64,000 nucleotides of DNA, taken from NCBI RefSeq assembly GCF_047495875.1, contig NC_092497.1:64193492-64257491 (forward strand), written 5' to 3'. The notes beneath the pieces are model-generated. The model was not told the origin of the DNA. It did not search any database and saw only the letters and a program-made list of their open reading frames with translations. Each line of letters opens with the position of its first letter. Position 1 is the first letter of the stretch. The position numbers were made by a program, and so were the translations under genes. Positions 11,819 to 20,197 of this stretch are shown piece by piece. The stretch comes from Pithys albifrons albifrons. Taxonomy: Eukaryota; Chordata; Aves; Passeriformes; Thamnophilidae.

Positions 11819-14800
11819 TAACTTAAAATCATTAAGGACTTTAATAAGAAATCTCTAAGTCTTTGCTGTAAGATGCTTCCTCCACCCTATCAGATCATTT
11901 TAGTGCTCTTTTCTGTACCCTTTCCATATCTGGTTTGTGTGCATGCCTGAGTGTTGAGTGTGTGAACTTCAAAACAGTCCGGATGCCCAGTATTCAGCTC
12001 ATTGACATCATGTTCAGGGGGAAAACCATACTTTCAGATGCTGCCCACTTTTCTTCTTTATCAATTCAAGAACTATAATAATCTAATTTGCCTCTGCTTT
12101 TCTGATGAGTTCCTGTTGAGCTGAGACTCCTACTTCTGTCACTGCTCTCCACACAGCAGCCCATGCCTTTCTTGGCATGACTTGCAGGCCTTTTTTTATG
12201 ACCATGACCATGTACTAAATGGCCACATCAAAGCATATTTTGCATAAATAGTTAAAATTTTTCTAACAATCCATGTTGCATTAAAGAACATGCATACTTA
12301 TTTGTATGTATACATAAATCTCATTTATATTACTTATATCCATGATGAATTTATATATTTTATATATATGTGTTACTATACCAAACAGTCCCATGGTTCT
12401 TTGCCACCTTGTCAATTTGTGTCATCCACAACTGTTATGAGCTCCTGTGTCTACAGATCTCTGCCAGACCTAGTCATCAGCCTGATCATCTGTCAGACAC
12501 AGCCCTCCATATGAATTAAGGACCTACCAGAAGAGCTGGGCTGTCACAATAGAGAACAGATAGAAGAAGTGGCAGGTGATAAAGTCTATATTTTTAGTAA
12601 AAATTGAATTTTATTGTACTGTAACTTGGAATGTTTCAAACTTGCAGACCTAGCTCTTTTAAAGTCGAAAAGCTTAATGGAAGTAGCACTCACACTGAGG
12701 CTCTTGCACATTGTCTCTTCCATTATTTGTCTAGGCTGAAGTACTAAAAAGATGTAACAGAACATATTATAAATGTTTAATTCCCTACAGCCTGTTCAAA
12801 AAAACATCGTGAAATTCATCTCTTGCTCTGCCTTATTTTTCTCACTCACTTTCCAGTCTTTGCATCCAGTATTAAGATCTTATCTCCAGCTTCTAGAGGT
12901 TGCAAAAATCTACTAAACCCTTCATTTTAACTACTCACCCCTATCTTTTGCTAGCTAGGATCAGATCTTTTACCTGTAGACCTGCAAATATTTTGTCTGT
13001 AACGGCTCCATTATCTCAGACCCACATGCACACCTCTACACAGGGTCCAGCCACTAGAGGGAATAAAGCCTTACACTGGTGCGAGATCATCTCAGATTAC
13101 ATTTTTTGAAATGCCTGTTTCCGAAATGAGGCTTGTTCTTTGGGAGAAAGGCAGCTTAGACAGGAAAACAAAATCATTTGTTTTGAGACATTTAGGTTGA
13201 TAGCATGACAGCTTTTCAAGAGAGGCAGGCATATTTGCAGGGTGTTACTCCCTTCACCAAAGGCAAAGCATCTTTGTCCACAGGTACTCTGCTTGGAACA
13301 GAAACAATTACGTTTATTTTGGTGAAGCCCTTTATGATGCTGGGAGACAAAGGAGTGTCACACAAGAGTTGGTATTAATAGTCAGCACTCATCCACCCTG
13401 TCTTTTGAAGGGTTGCAGTTGCTTGCCATGCTGCAATAGTTATTCCCCTTCCTGGTTCTTTAGCTCTGCTCAGTTTGCTTACTCTTTCACACAACCACAT
13501 AAACCTTGTACACAACTAGCATAATGTCTGCAAAAAATTTTAATGAACCTAGTGAGAACTTTTCATGGATGTAAAATAACTAATTATTCCTGTACTGAGT
13601 CTCTGTTTAACAGTTGCTTGGTTGCTTGCATTCAGTGTGCTGTGGGTGAGTTGATCTATAACATGTCTAGTTTAATTTGACTGTAAGGAAAAAAGAATAA
13701 TCTGTCATTTATTACCTGGCTGGAGGGCATCTGAGAGTTTTTAACTAAGTAAAATAAAGCTTAAACTACAAAACTTGAACAGCTTAACATGTGCTTTGAA
13801 GGCATTAAATGGGAACTCCAGGGGATGCACCAGATTCTGTAATGGCTGTTGAAATGCTGTTTTGTGGAAATGAGTCAGGTCATGCAGGCAGCTGCATTTG
13901 AGTTGGAAACAACGAAATCTAGTAGTACAGTGTTTACACTAATGAATACTGGGTGTATTGGTGTGATTGCGCTCCTCTGGGACTATGAAACTGCATTGAA
14001 TGTAAAGAAGCATTAAACAAACAGGCTAATATCCTTACAAGTTCTGTCACTCAGTTAGATCAAGGTAACATGGCAAGACTTTCTATGGTGCTGAAGGATT
14101 GTGATTAGAGATTTTGTGGTGCTGCAAGAGAAGTGGTTTCTAGGTTAGTAAAACCTATATTTATTACGTGGTTAGTAACTTCTTGAATATACAACTTGTA
14201 AAGCTGTAACCCTGTGCCTTCAAAGATGTGGTAAGTTGAAAATACTGTTTAAGCTTGGAGCTAGCAATGCTCTAATTTAGGTATGCAATAGAAATATTAA
14301 TTAAAACACCTCAGTGGGAAGAGGGTAAAAATTAACCCAAGCTCCTTCTTAGCACATAACACAGCTGTAGCTGGTCTTAGAGGTAAGGGGCTGTTAAACC
14401 ACAAAATAGTGAGGGACAAGGAGAAAGTGTTTCTGTATACATTGACTGGAAAAAAGATTGTCTGAAATAATTGTCAGAAGGGGCTCCTGTAGTCATCATT
14501 AGCCATAAAAGCAGAAAAGACACAGATCTAAAACTCTCCAGGACATGCCAACCTTAAAGAACATTACAGGTACTGATTAGACCGAACCACAGGCAACTGG
14601 CAGCACTGCAGTAGCCAAGGAAAGTTTTCATCATTAAATGTAGTCTTAACAATGTGTTTGCTATTTGATCTTTTGGTAAATTTCTTCCATTATTGTGAAA
14701 CTTTGGCTTTTAAGAGTTCTTTTATTTGCAAATCTTAAATAGCATTAGGGCTAAAAGATCAGACACAATTCATGCCATTCCCCTGGGGAATGGATGCCTT

Positions 14801-16188
14801 AGAATTCCCAGTTGAAGACATTATCACAGTCACCAGCATATCCTAGCTCTTTAAAGGCTAGAGGATGCACCTAGCTGCAAATGGGAATGGCAGGCTGTCT
14901 ACATGAAGAGGTTTCTATGCTGACCAGCAGAAGGTGATGTGATTGATGATCACGGATTAAATGTCAGTTTCTCAGAACACACATTGTAGTGGATGAAATA
15001 CCAAAGGTTACAGGCACATGGGCCATGACCTGCTCACAGGAACAATCATGTGACATTCAGCAGTACTGCACAGAGAAGGCATTGGTAAGCATGGATATGT
15101 ACGCTGAGAAGTGTCATGTTTTCTTAAGAAAAAAATCCCCTTTTTATTTCCTTCTTCCATTGAGTCTGTAGGGGACTAGAGCCTGTAAAGGAATATTTTG
15201 TTCAGTTGCTCAGGTGCCATAAGTTTCTCTTAAATTTTCAGCTTTTTACCCTTCTAATAATCTCAGACCTCATTTGTGGTGCTGGGGAGTAAATCTGTGC
15301 ACAGTCTAACGTAAGTTTTTATAAGAGTGTCTAATGTGCAAGGCTAAATATTTTACAAGAAGGTAAGAATTAGCTTAGTAAGTGTAATCCCTCTCTGTGT
15401 TACTTTCCTTTCTCACCTCCAGAGCTTGGCAGCTCCCGCTCCACGGATTGCCGCTCTGCTCCTCCCTGGCTGTATAACCTCAGCTAAGGCTGCCGTAGAA
15501 GCTGCTAGACTGTGATGAAGAACAATTTGAATGTAGAAAATATGATATAAAGTTAGCAAAGGCAAAATTATAGGCAGGAGATCAAGGAATCTCAGTTACA
15601 GAAGAGGGGAGTTAGCAGCATGAGGAGGAATAAGTTTCTGATGGAAAGAAACTGGGAGATCCTTGACAGGTTATTCAGTATCCTTGTTATTGATGGAGCT
15701 GGTAGAAAAGTTGTTGGGTTGTAATGTCAGAGGTTTGCTCTGGGGAGTCACAGCAGATAGTACTTTCCCCCATATGTGGCCCACTAGGATCATAAAGACT
15801 CCTTAGATTTGTTACAAGAGGTGGTGAAAGTAGCTCTGTCTCAAAGCTCATCAAAGCTAAATTTTATGTGCGCTGGTCAGTAAATACTTGTGTTCTTGTA
15901 AAGTTGTACATATCCTGTTTGCAGAGCCTGTTTGCACCTGACTACAGACACCTGAACAAACGTACCTGTAAGAAGGGTGACAACGACAAGTGACAGGACC
16001 TTCTCCACAAAATGTCCCTCCCAAGCCGTTTCAGCACTGGCAGGCTGTATGAGAAGCAATCAGTACCTGTGGAGCCCATTCTCACGCAGACATTGAGGTT
16101 TGCCTAGTGGAGAAAGCCTAGAGTCCCTACCTGGGCAACTTTGACAATAGCTTTAACTTTTATACCAGATACTCTGCACCTTGCTTGT
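11819..16188. other. non-coding stretch, no gene recognised
   Basis: Mostly AT-rich. TA-rich low-complexity sequence lies at about 12290-12370, and a short GC-richer patch at about 15420-15510. Open frames are all 60-74 codons and unrecognisable. No transposon ends identified. Confidence 0.55.
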
Positions 16189-16199
16189 TCTGATTTATT
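16189..16199. repeat. 11-bp target-site duplication, left copy
   Basis: TCTGATTTATT, identical to 20187-20197. It sits at the 3' (tail) side of the minus-strand LINE. The AT-rich sequence suits target-primed reverse transcription. The perfect match fixes both element boundaries. Confidence 0.93.
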
Positions 16200-16209
16200 C
16201 ATCATCATG
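16200..16209 (-). repeat. (ATG)n 3' tail of the RTE-like LINE
   Basis: On the minus strand the element ends CCATGATGATG, directly against the target duplication. Short trinucleotide tails instead of poly-A are common in RTE/CR1/L2-type LINEs. Confidence 0.8.
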
Positions 16210-16215
16210 GCTAGG

Positions 16216-16229
16216 CTTCGCGAACGAAG
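16216..16229 (-). promoter_or_regulatory. 3' UTR stem-loop with UUCG loop
   Basis: On the minus-strand RNA, CUUCG pairs with CGAAG around a UUCG tetraloop. The stem ends 7 nt before the first ATG repeat. Conserved 3' stem-loops are the RT recognition signal in several LINE families with short tails. The role here is inferred from position only. Confidence 0.6.
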
Positions 16230-16243
16230 ATTTGAGAAGGGCA

Positions 16244-16409
16244 CTACCCACGCTTGCTGCAAGCGTGCTGGTGGCTAAAAAGGTCGATACGGGATAGGCA
16301 GGTCCGGTCACAAAAGGCACAGCGGAACGTCTCCCTAGGTGACACTGGCAAGGAACGGTTCTTTCTGCGTTGTCTTTTCTCCTCCAGACTGACTCTGTGC
16401 ATTCTCAAA
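16244..16409 (-). CDS. C-terminal Cys/His finger tail of the LINE protein, fragment
   Basis: After the frameshift near 16405 the real frame resumes as a basic stretch (EEKRQRRKNRS) followed by a compact finger, CAFCDRTCLSRIDLFSHQHAC. Its spacing is C-x2-C-x12-H-x3-C, with an additional His and Cys. It stops three codons later at 16244-16246. Such a finger at the end of an APE-type LINE protein probably binds nucleic acid. Similar C-terminal fingers occur in a broad family of animal LINE proteins. The bases upstream of 16409 in this frame are not part of it. Confidence 0.75.
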
Positions 16410-17627
16410 GGAAGCAGCAACGTTGTGAACGGTGTGTCTCCATGAATCCCGATTGGAGGCCAGAGTGGACCATTGGTGGCAGTCAATATGGCCAACGTTG
16501 AGGTGTTGTTTCAGGGAGTCCTTGTATCTCTTCTTCGGGGCTCCTCTCTTGCGGCAGCCGGTGGCGAGTTCACCATAGAGCACAATCTTTGGGAAGCGGT
16601 GATCCTCCATCCTGGAGACGTGCCCTGCCCAGCGCAGCTGCGTTCTTATCAGCATGGCCTCGATACTGCTGACCCCTGCCTGTTCAAGAACAGACACATT
16701 GGGCACGTAATCAGACCAGTGGATGTTTAGGATTGAACGGAGGCAGTGCTGATGGAAGCGTTCGAGAAGCCGCAGGTGGTGGCGGTAGATGACCCAGGAT
16801 TCAGACCCATATAAAAGAGTAGACAGTACAGTGGCTCTGTAGACACTGATCTTTGTACTTTTCTTCAGGTGTTTATTGGACCAGACTCTTTTATGGAGTT
16901 TTCCGAAGGCTTTGTATGCCTTTGCTAGCCTGTTGTCTATGTCTTTGTCGATCTTACCGTCTGAGGAAATGATACTTCCCAGATAGGTGAACTGCTGGAC
17001 TGACTTAAGCTCTGAATTGCCTATGGTGATGTGAGGATGATGGAAGACTTCTTGAGGTGCAGGTTGGTAGAGAACTTCCGTCTTCCTCAGGCTGACTTCC
17101 AGCCCAAAAAGCTCAGCAGCCTCTGCAAAGCAGGATGTGAAGCACTGCAGAGCTGCTTCTGTGTGAGCAACGAGGGCGGCATCATCAGCAAAAAGCAGCT
17201 CGTGGACAAGGTGATTCCGGGTCTTGGTGTGGGCCTTCAGTCGCCTTAGGTTGAATAGGCTTCCATCAGTATGATATCGGATGTAGATGCCGTTTTCTTC
17301 ATCAAGGTCTGCTGTGGCTCTTTGGAGCATCATGCTGAAGAAGATTGTGAATAGAGTTGGTGCAAGAACGCAACCTTGTTTCACACCATTAGTTATTGGA
17401 AAGGGCTCAGAGAGTGCATCGCCATATCTGACTTGTCCACGCTGATCCTCATGTAGCAGAATGATCATTTTGAGGAACTTGGGGGGACATCCTAAACGTT
17501 CCAAGATCTGCCACAGGCCTTTTCTGCTCACAGTGTCAAAAGCTTTGGTGAGGTCAACGAAGGTTACATAGAGACCTTTGTTCTGTTCCCTACACTTCTC
17601 TTGCAGTTGTCTGAGAACAAACACCAT
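16335..17627 (-). CDS. reverse transcriptase core, fragment (RTE-like)
   Basis: This is the longest intact piece, 430 codons, starting at an internal Met and in frame with the upstream fragment. RT blocks in order: VTFVDLTKAFDTVSR (first catalytic Asp), ITNGVKQGCVLAPTLF, LLFADDAALVA (the FADD catalytic pair), LEVSLRKTEVLYQP, FTYLGSIISSDG, then the thumb-like TLLYGSESWVIY and LRWAGHVSRMEDHRFPK blocks typical of RTE-group LINEs. The catalytic aspartates are all present. Near 16405 a 1-bp shift moves the frame, so the last 20 or so residues before the stop at 16335 are aberrant. Two shadow frames on the plus strand (16473-16730 and 17031-17249) are ignored. Confidence 0.9.
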   Translation of the reverse strand: MVFVLRQLQEKCREQNKGLYVTFVDLTKAFDTVSRKGLWQILERLGCPPKFLKMIILLHEDQRGQVRYGDALSEPFPITNGVKQGCVLAPTLFTIFFSMMLQRATADLDEENGIYIRYHTDGSLFNLRRLKAHTKTRNHLVHELLFADDAALVAHTEAALQCFTSCFAEAAELFGLEVSLRKTEVLYQPAPQEVFHHPHITIGNSELKSVQQFTYLGSIISSDGKIDKDIDNRLAKAYKAFGKLHKRVWSNKHLKKSTKISVYRATVLSTLLYGSESWVIYRHHLRLLERFHQHCLRSILNIHWSDYVPNVSVLEQAGVSSIEAMLIRTQLRWAGHVSRMEDHRFPKIVLYGELATGCRKRGAPKKRYKDSLKQHLNVGHIDCHQWSTLASNRDSWRHTVHNVAASFENAQSQSGGEKTTQKEPFLASVT

Positions 17628-17846
17628 GTCTGTAGTGCTCCTAGTGGCTCAGAAACCACACTGGCTTTCAGGTAGAAGATCTTCTGCAATAGTGGGTACT
17701 AATCTGTTCAGAAGTATTCTTGCAAGGATTTTACCAGCAATGGAGAGCAAAGTAATACCTTGGTAATTTGAGCAGTCTGATTTTTCTCCTTTCTTCTTGT
17801 ACAGGGTGATAATGACTGCGTCACAGAGATCTGGTGGAAGTTCCCC

Positions 17847-18800
17847 TTATTCCCAGCAACGCACAACAAGCTTGTGGAATTTGGCATGGAGTGCTTGACC
17901 TCCATGCTTCCAGATTTCAGGTGGAATTCCATCGACCCCAGCTGCCTTGCCAGTTTTCACCTGTTTTATGGCCTTGAGTATCTCTCCCATAGTAGGGGCT
18001 GCATCCAATTCATGTTTCACCGGTTGTTGTGTAATGTGCTGAATTGCTGAGCCTTGGACTACACGGTTGGCACTGAAGAGAGTCTGAAAGTGCTCAGACC
18101 ATTGGTTCAGGATGGAGGTTTTATCTGTGAGAAGCAGTTGACCATCTGCACTGAGTTGGGGGCTTTGAACCTGGTGTGTGGGTCCGTACACTGCTTTCAG
18201 GGCCTCATAGAATCCTCTTTGGTCACCCAAATCTGCGCATAGTTGTGTCTTTTCTGCTAGGTCGAGCCACCATTTGTTCTGGATGTCTCGAAGTTTCTGT
18301 TGGAGCTCACTGCATGCAAGACGAAAGGCAGCTTTTTTTATATGGCAAGATGGCTGAGCAAGGTGTGCTTTGTGAGCAGTTCTCTTCTTCTTCAGCAATT
18401 CCTGGATCTCTTGATTGTTCTCATCAAACCAGTCTTTGTTTTTCTTGGAGGAGAACCCTAGGGACTCTTCAGAGCACTGCAGGATGCAACTTTTAATATG
18501 TTGCCAAAGCGCTTCGGGAGAGGGATCTATGGGATTATCTTTAAGTCTAGTTTGAAGGTTTCCCCGGAAGCTGTCTCTCACTGTGGCTGTTTGAAGATTG
18601 CTGACTTGGAGCCTCCTCCTTGGAATGCCGCCTCTCTTAGGTTTGGGCTTGAAGTGGAGGTTAAGTTTGCAGCGCACAAGGCGGTGGTCTGTTTGACATT
18701 CTGCACTCGGCATCACTCGAGTATGACGGACATCACTGACATTTCTCTGTTGTACTAAGATATAGTCAATGAGATGCCAGTGCTTGGATCGAGGATGCAT
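17847..18800 (-). CDS. endonuclease C-terminus and linker to RT, fragment
   Basis: This fragment continues the endonuclease in the correct frame. [10 protein letters not shown] is the Ile-Asp-Tyr block and QTDHRLVRCKL holds the final Asp-His catalytic pair of the fold. A basic, Gln/Lys-rich linker of about 200 residues follows. The fragment ends in the RT entry block GKAAGVDGIPPEIWKHGG, shared by RTE-type polymerases. It is preceded by an in-frame TGA (18801-18803) and ended by TAA (17847-17849) just after a VVRCWE block. The reading frame then continues unchanged to the next stop at 17649-17651, covering further RT N-terminal blocks. Confidence 0.85.
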   Translation of the reverse strand: MHPRSKHWHLIDYILVQQRNVSDVRHTRVMPSAECQTDHRLVRCKLNLHFKPKPKRGGIPRRRLQVSNLQTATVRDSFRGNLQTRLKDNPIDPSPEALWQHIKSCILQCSEESLGFSSKKNKDWFDENNQEIQELLKKKRTAHKAHLAQPSCHIKKAAFRLACSELQQKLRDIQNKWWLDLAEKTQLCADLGDQRGFYEALKAVYGPTHQVQSPQLSADGQLLLTDKTSILNQWSEHFQTLFSANRVVQGSAIQHITQQPVKHELDAAPTMGEILKAIKQVKTGKAAGVDGIPPEIWKHGGQALHAKFHKLVVRCWE

Positions 18801-19536
18801 TCAGGTTGTCTTCAGGCTGTCTTTCTGTTGAAAGATAGTGTTGGTGATGGTGAGCTGCCGTTCTGTGCAAAACTCTAGCAGGAGGCGTCCGTTGTCGTTG
18901 CAGTTTCCAACGCCATGCTTTCCAGGCTTCAGAATTCTTACCTACTCTGGCATTGAAGTCACCAAGGATTATGATCTTATCATCTGCAGGAACATTTTGG
19001 GTGAGGTGGCGCAGGTCTGTGTAGAATTTGTCTTTTTCCGCTGAGTCAGCTTGGAGAGTTGGGGCATATATGCTAAAGAGAACAACATGTTGCTTGTTGT
19101 TTAGAGGGAGGCGTAAGGACATAATGCAATCGGAATGACCTGTCGGCAGATTTTCAAGTTTGGAGGCAATGGAGTTTTTAATCATGAAGCCAACTCCTGA
19201 AAGGTGTCTTTCAGTTTTGGGTTTGCCTGACCAGTAGAGTGTGTAGCCAGCACCATGTTCTTTGAGGCTGCCTTCCTCATGAAGACGAACTTCACTGAGA
19301 GCAGCAATGTCAATGTTGAGTTGTGACAGTTCGTGGGCAATTAGAGCAGAACGACGCTCAGGACGTCCACTATGCCCAGTATCAAGCATGGTTCTGATGT
19401 TCCAACATGCGAGTGTTAGTTTGAGCACACCTTTGCAGGCAGGTGTATGCCTTTGAATTCTCTTTGGTTTTGTTTGACCGCATGGAAGATGCCGGTTGGC
19501 CGCGGTTATCCAACCGGGTGTGGAGATGAGCTTTGT
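18766..19536 (-). CDS. AP endonuclease domain, first fragment (RTE-like)
   Basis: This is the N-terminal part of the LINE polyprotein. Motifs in order: LACWNIRTM (the Asn block), ALSEVRL with the catalytic Glu, [17 protein letters not shown], a VLFSIYAPT strand, and LGDFNARVG with the catalytic Asp/Asn pair. These are the exonuclease-endonuclease-phosphatase fold blocks of APE-type LINEs. Just after [16 protein letters not shown] a 1-bp shift (near 18918) throws the frame off, and the last 50 or so codons to the stop at 18766-18768 are out of frame. The correct frame continues in the neighbouring fragment. A 75-codon frame overlapping at 19382-19609 is a shadow frame. Confidence 0.85.
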   Translation of the reverse strand, partial: TKLISTPGWITAANRHLPCGQTKPKRIQRHTPACKGVLKLTLACWNIRTMLDTGHSGRPERRSALIAHELSQLNIDIAALSEVRLHEEGSLKEHGAGYTLYWSGKPKTERHLSGVGFMIKNSIASKLENLPTGHSDCIMSLRLPLNNKQHVVLFSIYAPTLQADSAEKDKFYTDLRHLTQNVPADDKIIILGDFNARVGKNSEAWKAWRWKLQRQRTPPARVLHRTAAHHHQHYLSTERQPEDNLNASSIQALASH

Positions 19537-19539
19537 TTA

Positions 19540-20150
19540 GGCCACCTTTGCTAGGCCCCTCTCCGTGTGGAGCAAGCAGTGCTGTCCCTAGAAAAGGCTG
19601 CTTGGTCATTCAGGATGGTGCCGCAAGAGATTGTCATCTCCGGGGTCAGGTCTCTAATGACCCATATCCTGAACCGCCTGCATGCAGGGTTGGGTCTGGG
19701 GCTTCCAGCTGCTTCCTATCACCTGCCGTTTTCGACCCTCACCTGTCGCTGCAGGGCTTTGCAATGTGGGTAAACCCTTCGAGCCTGCACAATGGATTTT
19801 TTAGGTGAGGCACAGCGTGTGCAGAACTGGCCCCACCCTTTACTCCTAAGGTTCATCTGCCACGGCCAAGCGAGCTTGGACAGTGACAGCGAATACCTCA
19901 GGATGTAGGTTTGGTTAGAGTATCCTTCTCTTAGGTGGATGGCCTTACAGGGCTAAACGAGCTCCATCTGCCCGGGTTTGGGGTTGGAGTTGTCCTTCTC
20001 CTAGGATGGTTGCCAGAAGGCTAGCGAGCCCATCCTGCCCATGGACACACTTTGTCTGACCCTTCAGCTGAGACCTGTCTGGCATGGGAGACCCTACCGG
20101 TGGCACAAACCACCTCCAGCATAGCTCTCAAACTCATGAGGGCATGAAAG
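19540..20150 (-). other. 5' region of the RTE-like LINE
   Basis: About 610 nt between the terminal hairpin and the endonuclease frame, richer in GC and CpG than the host flanks. Several short frames are present (for example 20021-20116 on the minus strand) but none is a convincing ORF1. It probably holds the internal promoter expected of an autonomous LINE. That is inference; no core-promoter motif was assigned. Confidence 0.5.
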
Positions 20151-20186
20151 CTTCTCCCCCGCAACAAGGGGGTGTCCCCAGAGAAG
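20151..20186 (-). promoter_or_regulatory. terminal hairpin at the 5' end of the LINE
   Basis: The last 36 bp of the element contain CTTCT-CCCCC, a 7-nt loop, then GGGGG, a 9-nt bulge and AGAAG, so the very terminus pairs back on itself. An alternative GGGG/CCCC pairing (20169-20179) competes. HDV-like self-cleaving ribozymes occur at the 5' ends of some RTE and R2 LINEs. I could not fit the full nested pseudoknot here, so only the hairpin is claimed. Confidence 0.5.
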
Positions 20187-20197
20187 TCTGATTTATT
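20187..20197. repeat. 11-bp target-site duplication, right copy
   Basis: TCTGATTTATT, identical to 16189-16199, on the 5' side of the minus-strand LINE. Confidence 0.93.

Larger units (their letters stand above)
16244..19536 (-). pseudogene. RTE-like endonuclease-reverse transcriptase, disrupted
   Basis: One ancestral coding region of about 1,090 codons for the enzyme that nicks target DNA and copies element RNA into it. Stop-free reading in the endonuclease frame reaches upstream to 19536; the true start is unclear. Lesions in element order: a 1-bp frameshift near 18915-18920, a TGA at 18801-18803 where a Trp codon is expected, TAA at 17847-17849, TGA at 17649-17651 inside the conserved block before the RT core (probably from CGA), and a 1-bp frameshift near 16405. 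The frame is otherwise open, so decay is moderate. The pieces are annotated separately below. Confidence 0.88.
16200..20186 (-). mobile_element. complete RTE-like LINE with 11-bp TSD
   Basis: A 3,987-bp non-LTR retrotransposon on the minus strand. Its 5' end is at 20186 and its 3' end at 16200, between perfect copies of TCTGATTTATT. In element order: about 650 nt of GC-richer 5' region with a terminal hairpin, one long coding region broken into pieces (endonuclease, linker, reverse transcriptase, C-terminal Cys/His finger), a 44-nt 3' UTR with a stem-loop, and an (ATG)n tail. It is not CR1: no esterase ORF1, no ATTCTRTG tail, different RT motifs and a true TSD. Known: RTE-clade LINEs are short, with an AP endonuclease plus RT, short 3' UTRs and microsatellite tails. 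Inference: RTE superclade, possibly the avian AviRTE lineage or a relative such as RTE-X or Proto2. Only a phylogeny can settle which. At least five lesions make it inactive. Confidence 0.9.

Noticed and set aside
16473..19044. Plus-strand frames across the LINE (for example 16473-16730, 18176-18496, 18838-19044)
   Set aside because: They are antisense shadows of the minus-strand endonuclease-reverse transcriptase relic.
16200..20186. RTE-like LINE identified as BovB
   Set aside because: The RT blocks (NGVKQGCVLAPTLF, LLFADDAALVA) and the C-terminal finger do not read like BovB. Only the general RTE-like layout is shared.
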